From the NCBI GenBank assembly GCA_905212975.1, contig CAJMGO010000001.1:124001-188000 (forward strand): a stretch of 64,000 nucleotides of DNA, in the 5' to 3' direction. Numbering within the stretch: position 1 is the stretch's first letter; each line of letters opens with the position of its first letter. Positions 26,518 through 35,187 of this stretch are shown piece by piece. The position numbers were made by a program, and so were the translations under genes. This stretch comes from CAJMGO01 sp900557305 (GTDB taxonomy: Bacteria; Bacillota_I; Bacilli_A; RF39; UBA660). The notes beneath the pieces were generated by a model. That model did no database searches. It worked only from the letters and a program-made list of their open reading frames with translations, and was not told the origin of the DNA.

Positions 26518-27729
26518 ATGAAACAAGATATAAGTAAAATAAATAGAAGTATAAAAATTTATCCTATTTTCGCATCATTTACAGGAGATTTAATATTTTT
26601 TGTACCAATTGATACACTTTTTTTAACATTGGTAAAAGGATTGAGTGCAAGTCAAATAACAGCAATGACAATGGTTTCATTAATAGTATGTATAATTCTT
26701 CAAAAGGTAATATTATCTATTGTGAAAAAAATGGGTAATGTAAATTCATTAAGATTGGGTTCGACTATGTTATTAATTGCATCATTAATATTAACCTTTG
26801 GAAAATCGTTTATTGCTATGTTATTGTATAAAACTATACATGAATTAGCGGTTATGTTTTTAAATATGGATGAAATTGTCCTAAAGAATAATTTAAAAGC
26901 ATTAGACAGAAAAGATGATTATTTTAAAATCAGAAATAAATCTAAAATCATTTATGCAATTATAACTTTATTTACTGCATTAGTTGCTGGTCAAATGTTT
27001 AATATAAATAATTATTTACCAATGTATTTATCAATAATAATATATATAGTTGTATTAGGAACTTCATTTTTATATTATGAAGCAAAAGGTAATGATGAAC
27101 TAGAGATTAATAAAGGCAAGAAAAAATTAAAAATGACATCATTAATATTTTATATATTATTATCAAATGCAATATTTTATTCAATAATAAAAATGGGACA
27201 AAATAATAGCAAATTGTTTATGCAATATGATTTTCAAAAATTTTTATCAATTGAAATGGTAACATACTACATTACAACAATAGTATTTTTATCAAGAATA
27301 GTGAGATTAGTTGGTAATGTAATATTTGGAAAATTATACATAAAAATAAAAGATAAAATGAGCGTTATTTTAACTATATGTTTGGCATTATCATTTTTAT
27401 TATTAATTACTGGACATTTTGTAGATTCAAATTTTGTCTGTAAGGTAATAATTATGTCTTTTGGCTTTTTCTTAATATTAGCAATAAGAGATTCTTTTCA
27501 AACATATATAGAAGATGTTGCACTAACTATATCTAATAAAGAAGAACAACAAGAAATTATTATTAAAATTGAAGTGTATAGAAGATTGGGAACATTAATA
27601 TTAAGTACTATTTTTACATTAATATTATTAAAATATGAATTAATAGTAATAGAAATAATATTGTTAATATTAAGTATCATAGAAATATATATTAACAAAA
27701 AATTATGCGATAAAATTGCAACTACATAA
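26518..27729 (+). CDS. MFS-type membrane transporter
   Basis: A 403-residue integral membrane protein with about twelve hydrophobic segments and a basic loop near the middle (NKGKKKLKMTS), the two-bundle layout of major facilitator proteins. No antiporter or sugar-porter motif is clear. It follows the truncated Fic fragment, and its ribosome site is weak (AGAGG about 14 bases before the ATG), so expression may depend on upstream translation. Two related carriers lie at 29.9-31.1 and 35.2-36.4 kb. Direction and cargo are unknown; export of a small molecule is a reasonable guess. Confidence 0.65.
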   Translation: MKQDISKINRSIKIYPIFASFTGDLIFFVPIDTLFLTLVKGLSASQITAMTMVSLIVCIILQKVILSIVKKMGNVNSLRLGSTMLLIASLILTFGKSFIAMLLYKTIHELAVMFLNMDEIVLKNNLKALDRKDDYFKIRNKSKIIYAIITLFTALVAGQMFNINNYLPMYLSIIIYIVVLGTSFLYYEAKGNDELEINKGKKKLKMTSLIFYILLSNAIFYSIIKMGQNNSKLFMQYDFQKFLSIEMVTYYITTIVFLSRIVRLVGNVIFGKLYIKIKDKMSVILTICLALSFLLLITGHFVDSNFVCKVIIMSFGFFLILAIRDSFQTYIEDVALTISNKEEQQEIIIKIEVYRRLGTLILSTIFTLILLKYELIVIEIILLILSIIEIYINKKLCDKIATT

Positions 27730-28141
27730 GTGTTTAAATTATTTATAATAACTAAAATATTAACCACCCATTCAACCACCAAAATGTGAGATTTTTATTT
27801 TAAAGGTGTAAACTTATTTAAACTTTTGTAAATTAAAACCCTTTGAAAATAAAGGGTTTGCTAATATAAAATAATTTAGAGTACGTGATATAAGTTTGCC
27901 CCCTGAAATCCCGTCTATATGGCGGGATACTTTGTTTATAAGGGATTTTTAACCATTTTGGATTTATCTAGATACCACACTAGATACCAAATATTAGTTT
28001 TTAGATACTAAATTATATTTTAATTAAATTTTATTTAAATACTTAGATTTAAATTATCTATGGTATTTTTATTTTGATAAAGAAAATAGATATATTTTTA
28101 AAAATATGATAAAATTAAAGTGTAATTCATAATCAAAATAG
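27730..28141. other. Non-coding stretch with hairpins and repeated TAGATACCA sites
   Basis: No credible gene is present in 412 bases. Contents: a hairpin AAACCCTTT/AAAGGGTTT (27836-27859); CCCCCTGAA (27899-27907), shared with the candidate RNAs at 23.64 and 25.96 kb; a hairpin ATCCCG/CGGGAT (27908-27928); direct repeats TAGATACCA at 27969-27977 and 27981-27989 with a weaker copy at 28002-28010. The paired repeats resemble integrase arm-type sites, and a similar pair is at 48.75 kb. A stop codon precedes the HTH fragment that follows. Confidence 0.5.
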
Positions 28142-28534
28142 GATATTGATGATCTATGTAAAATTGCAGAAACTTTAGATATGTCATTACAAAAACTATT
28201 GAAGGCTGCAGGTTATGATGAAATGTCTTTATATTTTCATGCTCATAAAAATAAAGATAAATATGCTGATAAGTCTAGTAAAGATTTAAAAGAATTAATT
28301 GAACAATATAAAGAATCGAAAACTGATTTATTACAATTTGATTTTACAAAAAGAGAGAAAGCAAGAGAAGCAGGATTTATCATATTTAAGGTAGCAGAAC
28401 ATTTAAAATTACTTAAAGAAGGTAAAAGTGAATACACCTTAAAACAAGCAGTAGAAGAATTAAATAAAGTACAAGAATTACTTAATCCAGTTATGGATAA
28501 ATATGATTATAGTAAATTACCGAAAAGTGATTAA
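28142..28534 (+). pseudogene. Remnant of an XRE-type HTH regulator with a helical C-terminal domain
   Basis: The frame from 28142 reads DIDDLCKIAETLDMSLQKLLKAAGY, the last helices of a phage-type XRE DNA-binding domain. A TAG stop sits directly before it and the HTH itself is missing. Translation could begin at ATG 28181 to give 117 residues. The rest (KDLKELIEQYKESKT through LLNPVMDKYDYSKLPKSD) is helical and charged, without a family I recognise. The gene ends next to the histidine phosphatase. It is most simply a repressor beheaded by recombination at the island junction. Confidence 0.6.
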
Positions 28535-28557
28535 TGCAAGAAAGTAGGTATAAAAAT

Positions 28558-29085
28558 ATGAAAGTGTATATAGTAAGACATGGACAAGTTCCTCATAACA
28601 CTTTAAAACAATATAATAACCAAAATGAAGATTTAACAGAAGTAGGAATAAAACAAGCAGAGAAATTAAAAGAAAAAATTAAAAATATTGATTACGATAT
28701 TATTATAAGTTCTCCACTTGTAAGAGCCATACATACAGCAGAAATAATTAATATAAATAATAAAGAAATTATAATAGATAATAGACTTGAAGAGAGAAAT
28801 CCAGGAAGTTTAAGTGGACAACCTTTAGAAGTCACAAATAGGGAAGAATATTGGAATTATAATACTGAAATCCAATACGGAACATCAGAAAACATAAAAG
28901 ATTTCGTTAAAAGGGTTTATGACTTTTTAGATGAATTAAAAATAAAAGATTATGAAAGTGTATTAATAGTAGCACATAGTGGAGTATCAAAGGCATTCAG
29001 CGGATATTTTGAGGGAATACAAGATGGAAAGTTCTTAAATAGAGGACTTAAAAATTGTGAAATAAAGGAGTACGAACTAAATTAG
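28558..29085 (+). CDS. Histidine phosphatase superfamily (phosphoglycerate-mutase-like) protein
   Basis: A 175-residue RHG-type phosphatase. The catalytic motif is YIVRHGQV (RHG at residues 7-9), with SSPLVRAIHTAEI (second Arg), a Glu in EERNPGSLSG and VAHSGVSKA (second His). These proteins dephosphorylate small phosphoesters or, less often, act as mutases; the short length favours a phosphatase. The ATG at 28558 is chosen because it begins the first strand and AGGT lies upstream; ATG-less extension to 28534 adds MQESRYKN. Its C-terminal codons (NCEIKEYELN) recur as remnants before two downstream genes. The PHP gene follows after 12 bases with AGGAGGG. Confidence 0.85.
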   Translation: MKVYIVRHGQVPHNTLKQYNNQNEDLTEVGIKQAEKLKEKIKNIDYDIIISSPLVRAIHTAEIININNKEIIIDNRLEERNPGSLSGQPLEVTNREEYWNYNTEIQYGTSENIKDFVKRVYDFLDELKIKDYESVLIVAHSGVSKAFSGYFEGIQDGKFLNRGLKNCEIKEYELN

Positions 29086-29097
29086 GAGGGTAGTATT

Positions 29098-29910
29098 ATG
29101 CAAAGGTTTAATTATCATATTCATACATATAGATGTGGTCATGCAGATAACAATATGTCTGATGAAGATTTTGTAAAACTTTTTGTAAAAAAAGGATTTA
29201 ACAAGATAGCATTTACGGATCATTGTCCAGAAAAAGAAATAATAGATAATAGAAAAAATATGAGAATGAAATACAGCGAAAAAGATGAATATTTAAGTAG
29301 TGTAAAAGAATTAAAAGAAAAATATAAAGATATAATTGATATTGAAACAGGATTTGAAATAGAATATCTTCCTGGGCAAGAAGAAAACTTGTTAGAATTA
29401 AAAAATGAAACTGATAAAATAATTTTGGGGCAACATTTTATATATGATGAAAATAACGAGATAAAATTTTTAAGAAGAAAAAAATATACAGATGAAGATG
29501 CTTTAAAGTATGCAGAATATATAAAAATAGCAATTGAAAAAAATATACCAGATATAATAGCACATCCTGATGTATATATGTTAAGTAGAGATACTTATAC
29601 AGAAGTAGATGAAAAGGTTGCACATATAATTTGTTCAGCAGCAGAAAAATATGGAATACCAATAGAAATTAATTTATCTCATCCTAATGAATGTATAATA
29701 GGAAAAAGAGATAATATTGTTTATCCTTGCAAAGAATTTTGGAAAGTAGCCTCAGAATATAGAAATTTAAAGGTATTATATGGAGTAGATGCTCATTGGG
29801 ATTATCAAATTTTGAATTATGAAACAGCAATTGAAGTTGCTAATAAACATATAGGAATGGATATTATAAATCAATTAAATTTTTGTAATGAAGAATTAGA
29901 GGTAGAATAG
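29098..29910 (+). CDS. PHP-domain phosphoesterase (histidinol-phosphatase-like)
   Basis: A 270-residue PHP-superfamily hydrolase. Metal ligands appear in the family order: HIHTYRCGHA (7-16), AFTDHCPE, the Glu in TGFEIEYLPG, LGQHFIY, IAHPDVY and VDAHW. Histidinol-phosphate phosphatase (HisK/HisJ type) is the commonest activity for this architecture, but no his genes are near. In this island, beside a histidine phosphatase and a transporter, a different phosphoester substrate is likely. It is 7 bases from the following MFS gene, suggesting an operon. Confidence 0.85.
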   Translation: MQRFNYHIHTYRCGHADNNMSDEDFVKLFVKKGFNKIAFTDHCPEKEIIDNRKNMRMKYSEKDEYLSSVKELKEKYKDIIDIETGFEIEYLPGQEENLLELKNETDKIILGQHFIYDENNEIKFLRRKKYTDEDALKYAEYIKIAIEKNIPDIIAHPDVYMLSRDTYTEVDEKVAHIICSAAEKYGIPIEINLSHPNECIIGKRDNIVYPCKEFWKVASEYRNLKVLYGVDAHWDYQILNYETAIEVANKHIGMDIINQLNFCNEELEVE

Positions 29911-29917
29911 GAGAAAA

Positions 29918-31087
29918 ATGAAACAATATTTCAATAATAAAAATTATAGAATGTTATATTATGATAGTTTTTTTAAGACATTTGCTAATGGAATATATTC
30001 AGTATTTACACCTGTTATTTTATACAAATCTGGTGTAAGTATAACAATGATTATTTTCATTTATATGATTCAATTTTTAACTATGGGGCTATTTACACCG
30101 CTTGCTGGTACGCTATCTAAAAAAATAGGATTGGCTAATACTAAACTATTAAGTTACATTTTAAAGAGTATAAGTATGTTTTTAGTTTTAAATGTTGAGA
30201 AAAACATAATACATTATTTAGGAATTGCAATAATATATGGATTTAGCGGGGCAGCTAATAATCCACTTAATACATATATCCCAAGTAAAATTGTAAAAGA
30301 AAATTTTAGAGGAAGATTCAATTCATTTACATATATTTTAAGATGTTTTTAAAGCATAATAGGATATATATTGGCAGGAATATTTTTAATAAAAGACAAT
30401 AATTTAGCAATTATAATTTTAGTAACTTTTTCATATTTGATTGCGTATTTAGCATTATTAAATTTAGATAAATCAAATTTGAGTTATGAAATAAAATCAT
30501 CTTTTAAAGAAAGTTATAAATATTTATTTAATAAAAATGAAAATAAATCATTGAAGAAAGTAAGTGGGTTACGCTCTTTTATAATACTGGAAAGATTAAT
30601 TGCTGTTCCATTATATTTATATATTTCAATAATGGATTTAAAAACTTTTACATCATTATATGTGATTTCAACAATTATAGAATTATTGAGTTTATTTATT
30701 AGTGGCAATACTTTTGATAAGGACAAACAAAGAACTTTTAATATTATTTCTATAATTAAAGGTTTAATAACTGCAATATTTATATTTGCAAAAAATACAT
30801 ATATTTTAATGATAAATCAATCACTATATAAATTAGTTGATAATGTATATGATTCTTCATATTCAGCATTGTCACAAAGTAAAGTTGAAACAGACAAAAA
30901 AGATACGATGTTACTTTCAATGATTCACGAAATGTGTTTATGTTTCTATGAGTTTATAGTGTTATTTATTTTAATGTTGATAAGTTTAATAAATGTTAAT
31001 TTTACTTTTAAAGTGATGTTTATAGGCTCAATAATTATTTTATTTATAACTGCAAGATTAGTGAAAAAATGGAATGTAGAAAATTAA
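29918..31087 (+). pseudogene. MFS transporter interrupted by one in-frame TAA
   Basis: A 389-codon major facilitator gene whose frame is continuous except for TAA at 30350-30352. The first part (KQYFNNKNYRMLYYDSFFKT ... FRGRFNSFTYILRCF) gives four to five helices; the second resumes in the same frame as SIIGYILAGIFLIKDNN and completes the protein. FTPLAGTLSKKIGLA is the MFS loop 2-3 motif. A single base change would make the stop. A TTG at 30371 has no ribosome site, so two separate functional halves are unlikely. It is close behind the PHP gene. Confidence 0.8.
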
Positions 31088-31108
31088 ATTAAATGATATT
31101 TAATTAGG

Positions 31109-31150
31109 TATGGACAAAGTAATTGTGAAATTAAGGAGTATGAATTATGA
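31109..31150 (+). repeat. Copy of the histidine-phosphatase 3' end before the HD gene
   Basis: Read in frame, 31121-31150 encodes NCEIKEYEL plus stop, the same ending as the histidine phosphatase gene at 29056-29085. It overlaps the start of the HD gene and supplies its ribosome site AAGGAG. Confidence 0.7.
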
Positions 31151-31809
31151 AAGAAAAATTTAAAGATTTAACAATAGAAGAAAAAGAAGAAAAATTTAAT
31201 GGATTAATAAATTATGCAAATAAAATTAAAAATAAATCATTAAGAAATGTATGCATTAATATATTGAATGATTTTAAAGAAGAATTATCATGTCGTGGTG
31301 CAGGTCATGACGGAATAGAAAAATTTAAATATAATAGAACACATCAATGTTTTGATGGCGGTTTATTAGACCATTTATTAAATGTTACAAAAATATCATA
31401 TAACATAGCATTAACATACGAGAAAGATGTTGATATTGATTTAATTTTGTTCGGTGCAATCTTGCACGATTTAGGTAAAATAAAAATATTTGATAAATAT
31501 GATAAAGACAATGAAATTCATTCTAATTTGAATTATAATTATCTACTTGTCGACCATGTTTATATAGGTGAAAAAATTGTGGAAGAATATTTGTCTAAAG
31601 AAGATATTTCAGATAAATTAAAATATCAAGCCCTTCATATAATTGCAACTCATATGGATACTTTAGATAAGCATATGGCTGAGGCTTATATTGTTAGTTA
31701 TGCTGATGAAATAGATGCGTATATTGAAAATATAATAAGTTACCCACGAAATTCTATAAATCCATTATTTAATACCTATTTTTATGAAAGCGATAATAGT
31801 GATAAATAA
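31147..31809 (+). CDS. HD-domain hydrolase (YhaM-like)
   Basis: A 220-residue HD-superfamily phosphohydrolase. HQCFDGGLLDHLLNVT, then GAILHDLGKIKIF (HD pair), LVDHVYIGEKIVEEYL and ALHIIATHMDTLDKH are the metal-binding blocks. They match the HD half of YhaM-type 3'-5' exoribonucleases and related HD nucleases more than ppGpp hydrolases. The OB-fold that YhaM carries is absent, so a stand-alone phosphohydrolase is more probable. The ribosome site lies in the remnant of a histidine-phosphatase tail. A second such remnant overlaps its stop codon. Confidence 0.75.
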   Translation: MKEKFKDLTIEEKEEKFNGLINYANKIKNKSLRNVCINILNDFKEELSCRGAGHDGIEKFKYNRTHQCFDGGLLDHLLNVTKISYNIALTYEKDVDIDLILFGAILHDLGKIKIFDKYDKDNEIHSNLNYNYLLVDHVYIGEKIVEEYLSKEDISDKLKYQALHIIATHMDTLDKHMAEAYIVSYADEIDAYIENIISYPRNSINPLFNTYFYESDNSDK

Positions 31810-31837
31810 TTGTGAAATAAAGATATATGAACTGTAG
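31808..31837 (+). repeat. Second copy of the histidine-phosphatase 3' end, before the GNAT gene
   Basis: The frame reads NCEIKIYEL plus stop, one residue different from the tail of the gene at 28558-29085. It overlaps the HD gene stop by two bases. Confidence 0.7.
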
Positions 31838-31845
31838 GTGGTAAT

Positions 31846-32406
31846 ATGAATTTTAATTATGTTGATTTTCTATCATCCAGTGATAAAAAATCTATAAAAA
31901 AATTGTATTATGAATCATTCGATAAAGAGGAAAGATTTCCATTTTGGTTAATAAAGAAATGTTCTAAAGAAAAGAATGTAAAGTTTAATGTAATATATAA
32001 CAAAGATAAAGTAGTTGGTTTTCAATACATTATTGAGTATGATAATATTGCTTATTTAATGTATTTTGCCATTGAAAAAAATCAAAGAAATAATGGATAT
32101 GGCTCAGAAATATTAAAAAAATTAAATAGAAGTTATAAAAATATTTTATTGTGTATTGAAAAAGCAAATGAACAAGTATCCGATATTAAGTATAAAAGAA
32201 AACAATTTTATTTAATAAATGGATTTGTTGGTACTAATAAGTACATTGTTGATAATAATGTTGAATATGAATTATTGAGTAATAATAGTAATTTAAATAT
32301 AACTAAAGAAATATTAGAAAAAAGATATACAATGATGACAAGTTCCAAAATATTAAGATTTATAATAAGTAAAATCTTTAATGTTTATAATATTAAATTG
32401 AAGTAG
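31846..32406 (+). CDS. GNAT family acetyltransferase
   Basis: A 186-residue GNAT protein: LYYESFDKEERFPFWLI is the N-terminal helix pair typical of this subgroup, VVGFQYIIEYDNIAYLMYFAI the central sheet, and EKNQRNNGYGSEILKKL the acetyl-CoA pyrophosphate loop. FYLINGFVGT is the C-terminal motif. AGGTGG lies close upstream. Substrate is unknown; its position among phosphatases and carriers suggests modification or inactivation of a small molecule. Confidence 0.8.
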   Translation: MNFNYVDFLSSSDKKSIKKLYYESFDKEERFPFWLIKKCSKEKNVKFNVIYNKDKVVGFQYIIEYDNIAYLMYFAIEKNQRNNGYGSEILKKLNRSYKNILLCIEKANEQVSDIKYKRKQFYLINGFVGTNKYIVDNNVEYELLSNNSNLNITKEILEKRYTMMTSSKILRFIISKIFNVYNIKLK

Positions 32407-32414
32407 GTGAATTT

Positions 32415-33047
32415 ATGAATAAAGTATTTTTATATTTATATCCAATTGAAGAGTACACTAAAGTGTTCGATTTAGGGAATGAATATTATGATGAAATTGG
32501 TGTTAGAAGACCTTTAGATGTCTTAAATCAAGCAATTCAAAAAAGATATAGAGATAATGGGTATCAAATTGTATATGCAATTTATCCAGATAAAGAGATT
32601 TATGGTATATTACCACAGTCAAATGATAAAATAGTATATACTGACATTACATTTGCTAAGGCAAGTGGATATAACCAAGATGGAAGTGAAAAAACGATTG
32701 ATGATGTTGTATATCCAAACGAACAATATATTTTAGAACAATTAGGAAATGTAGATGAGTTAGTAATTGGTGGATATCATTTTCAAGATTGTTGTAAACG
32801 AGTTGGAGAAGTAGCATTAGCAAATGGTGTAAACACAATAATAGATTTAGATATGACAGATTTATTTTTTAATTTATATAGACAAGAAGAATATTTTAAT
32901 ATAGATTCATATGATCCAGCTAGATTTAAAGAATATATGATGAATAAAATGAGTAGATATGGAGATGAATTTTCTGAAAGATTGTTTAATAGAAATTATC
33001 AAAGTAAAGCATATGGTTTTGGGAAATTTAATAAAAAACAAAAATAG
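32415..33047 (+). CDS. Conserved-looking protein of unknown function, 210 residues
   Basis: I do not recognise the family. The protein is soluble and has alternating strand/helix sequence, with the most conserved-looking blocks being YPIEEYTKVFDLGNEYYDEI, RRPLDVLNQAIQKRY, YPDKEIYGI, and VDELVIGGYHFQDCCKRVGEVALANG followed by TIIDLDMTDLFF. The last resembles an alpha/beta 'GGxxxxDCV' nucleophile-elbow or Rossmann-like segment, with a Cys pair that might be catalytic or metal binding. It starts 8 bases after the GNAT gene with AGGTGA and likely shares its message. Confidence 0.6.
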   Translation: MNKVFLYLYPIEEYTKVFDLGNEYYDEIGVRRPLDVLNQAIQKRYRDNGYQIVYAIYPDKEIYGILPQSNDKIVYTDITFAKASGYNQDGSEKTIDDVVYPNEQYILEQLGNVDELVIGGYHFQDCCKRVGEVALANGVNTIIDLDMTDLFFNLYRQEEYFNIDSYDPARFKEYMMNKMSRYGDEFSERLFNRNYQSKAYGFGKFNKKQK

Positions 33048-33130
33048 AATATTTATAGATAAGTGTAGCGAATAATTTTTGAAAATTTAAATTATAGTGT
33101 ATAATAAATACCAATCAGGGTGGTGAGTTT

Positions 33131-33859
33131 ATGAGTGGTTTAAAAATATTATTAAATGATATAAATAACATATATCAATTATCATACTGTATAATATATT
33201 ATAAAAATTTAGAACAAAATGATAAAATAGAAGAGTGTAATAATAAAATCCAAAATATTTATAATAAATACAATATTAATAATATAAATGAATTAATATT
33301 GATAATTGGAGAATTTGTAAAAAATATTGAAATAATAAAAGATGCAGAATTAGTAAGATTATTGATATTTGTGATTTTAGATTCTAAAAAAAGAAAAGTA
33401 TTAGATTATAATGATGAAATATTAAAAAATATTTATAAGTATATTATAGAAAATGGATTATATGATCCAAATTGGAATATTGGAACATCAAGTGAACCAT
33501 TATTTGCAATGCTACCTAATTCAAGTGATTTATATAGCGTAAATATGCTTGTATTTAATAATGAATTAATTGACTGGAATATACTTAACAATGGTACTGA
33601 TGCTTTTATCTCTTTTGTATATGGTTATTTAAATTCAAGTTCAGATGTTGAACAATCATATTATTTAGAAATAATCAATAGTGCTATTAATAGGGTTGAT
33701 TTTGATAGTACTAAAAGATATAAATCCAGTCAAAAAAAAGTTTGTTATGAAACAATGTCTATTAATGAAAGTTTAGAAAAACTTTATAATAACCATCCAT
33801 CGATTACCTCTATTTTAAATTTGGTAGCACAAAAGGTTAAAACAAAAAATATAATTTGA
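33131..33859 (+). CDS. Unknown helical protein, 242 residues
   Basis: No family recognised. The N-terminal 110 residues are helical and Asn/Ile-rich. A distinctive middle block reads GLYDPNWNIGTSSEPLFAML, and the end is helical and Lys-rich. There is no signal peptide or membrane helix. GGTGGTGAG precedes the ATG. It has a -10 box (TATAAT near 33100) and ends with TGA, so it may be an independent unit. Confidence 0.55.
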   Translation: MSGLKILLNDINNIYQLSYCIIYYKNLEQNDKIEECNNKIQNIYNKYNINNINELILIIGEFVKNIEIIKDAELVRLLIFVILDSKKRKVLDYNDEILKNIYKYIIENGLYDPNWNIGTSSEPLFAMLPNSSDLYSVNMLVFNNELIDWNILNNGTDAFISFVYGYLNSSSDVEQSYYLEIINSAINRVDFDSTKRYKSSQKKVCYETMSINESLEKLYNNHPSITSILNLVAQKVKTKNII

Positions 33860-34074
33860 TACTAATACTTATCATTTTAGTGTTAAATTTAGAAAATACA
33901 TTTACTTTTAAATAAAAAAATATAAAATATTGAAATATCAGATTGATAACCAATTAGAGAAAGATTATATATGCAATAAATGTCATAAAATGGGAATTTT
34001 TAATATAGAAATTAATTGGTCAGAAAAGGATAAAAATAAGAGTATTATTAACATAAGTAGGTTAAAAAATAATC

Positions 34075-34099
34075 AAGGTATAGGAATATACCTTTTTTT
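34075..34099 (+). terminator. Intrinsic terminator upstream of the HAD-GNAT gene
   Basis: AAGGTATA (34075-34082), GGAA loop, TATACCTT (34087-34094), then T run. Its stem is identical to that of the tRNA-Leu terminator at 11987. The bases from 33860 to 34074 hold no gene that I trust. Confidence 0.75.
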
Positions 34100-34126
34100 C
34101 ATGTATAATAAATAAAGGTGGTAGTA

Positions 34127-35185
34127 ATGAGAATAGGAATAGATATAGATGATACTATGACTAACATAAAAGATAAACTCACAAATGCTGCAATACAGTA
34201 TGCTAAAAGTTTAAATAAAGATGTACAAAATATAGATTATAATATTGTTGATATATATAACAATGGAAATATTTATCAAAAATTATTTAATTTTAATTAT
34301 GAAGAATTAAAGTATTTTTTAGGAACAATACAAGAAGAAATAACTGATAATGCTTTTCCAAGAGAAAATTGTGTTGAAGTAATAAATAAGTTACATAATG
34401 ATGGTAATGAAATATATATAATTACTGCAAGAGATAAAGAATTTCATGAAGATCCATATTTACAAAGTAAGGAATGGCTTGAAAAAAATTCAATTTACTA
34501 TGATAAATTAATTGTTAATGCCAGAGATAAAGGACAAGCATGTATAGAAAATAATATTGACTTATTAATTGATGATAGTATAAGTAATTGCTTAAATGTT
34601 GATAATTTGGGAATTGATACTATAATTATTGGAAATAAAAATGATAGAGGAATAAAAAACATTAATAATTGGCAAGAAATATATGAATATATAGAAAATC
34701 ATAATATAATTAAGATTATTCAATATCAAGAAAAATATAAAGATGAAATATGTTCATTTATTAATGAATGTATGCATAACTTTATAGGTAGACCTTATAA
34801 AGAAAGATTAGATGTATCTAATATAGAAGAATATTACATAAAAAATAATGGTAATTTTTGGTTATCAATAGATGTAAAGAGTGATAAAATAGTTGGAAGT
34901 ATTGCTATTGAAAATAGAGATAAATATGGAATACTAAAAAGATTTTATGTGGATAAAGAATTTCAAAAACTAGGAATAGGTAATCGTCTTTATAAAACAT
35001 TTTATAATTATGTAAAAGAGAAAACTAACATAGAAGAAATAGATCTTGCTTGTGGCAAAATTTTAAAAGAAGCACATAAATTTTATATTAAAAATAATTT
35101 TGAACAAGTTGAAAGTTTACCTATAAGTATGCATTATGCAGACGATGATGATTTTTTTGTAAAAAAAGTAGATAGAGGAGAATAG
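34127..35185 (+). CDS. Fusion of a HAD-type 5'(3')-deoxyribonucleotidase and a GNAT domain
   Basis: A 352-residue two-domain protein. Residues 1-185 are a HAD phosphatase of the 5'(3')-nucleotidase type: GIDIDDTMT carries the nucleophile Asp and acid Asp, YIITARD motif II, and LLIDDSISNC motif IV. Residues about 200-350 are a GNAT fold: KIVGSIAIENRDKYGILKRF, then VDKEFQKLGIGNRLYKTF (acetyl-CoA loop) and AHKFYIKNNFEQV. Such a fusion could dephosphorylate and acetylate the same small molecule. The ATG at 34127 has AAGGTGG upstream. The MFS gene follows after 2 bases, so they are surely cotranscribed. Confidence 0.8.
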   Translation: MRIGIDIDDTMTNIKDKLTNAAIQYAKSLNKDVQNIDYNIVDIYNNGNIYQKLFNFNYEELKYFLGTIQEEITDNAFPRENCVEVINKLHNDGNEIYIITARDKEFHEDPYLQSKEWLEKNSIYYDKLIVNARDKGQACIENNIDLLIDDSISNCLNVDNLGIDTIIIGNKNDRGIKNINNWQEIYEYIENHNIIKIIQYQEKYKDEICSFINECMHNFIGRPYKERLDVSNIEEYYIKNNGNFWLSIDVKSDKIVGSIAIENRDKYGILKRFYVDKEFQKLGIGNRLYKTFYNYVKEKTNIEEIDLACGKILKEAHKFYIKNNFEQVESLPISMHYADDDDFFVKKVDRGE

Positions 35186-35187
35186 CA

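Noticed and set aside
27498..27782. 94-codon minus-strand ORF
   Set aside because: Lies over the MFS gene in the opposite frame, hydrophobic only as a shadow, no ribosome site.
29438..29662. 74-codon minus-strand ORF
   Set aside because: Antisense shadow of the PHP gene without start signals.
33930..34115. 61-codon ORF with a CxxC pair (YICNKCHKMG)
   Set aside because: Starts with TTG without a ribosome site, and its last third runs through the strong terminator at 34075-34099. At best a gene remnant.
33860..34126. Possible second terminator-linked RNA upstream of the HAD-GNAT gene
   Set aside because: Only one hairpin is present, and no promoter or further structure supports an RNA gene.
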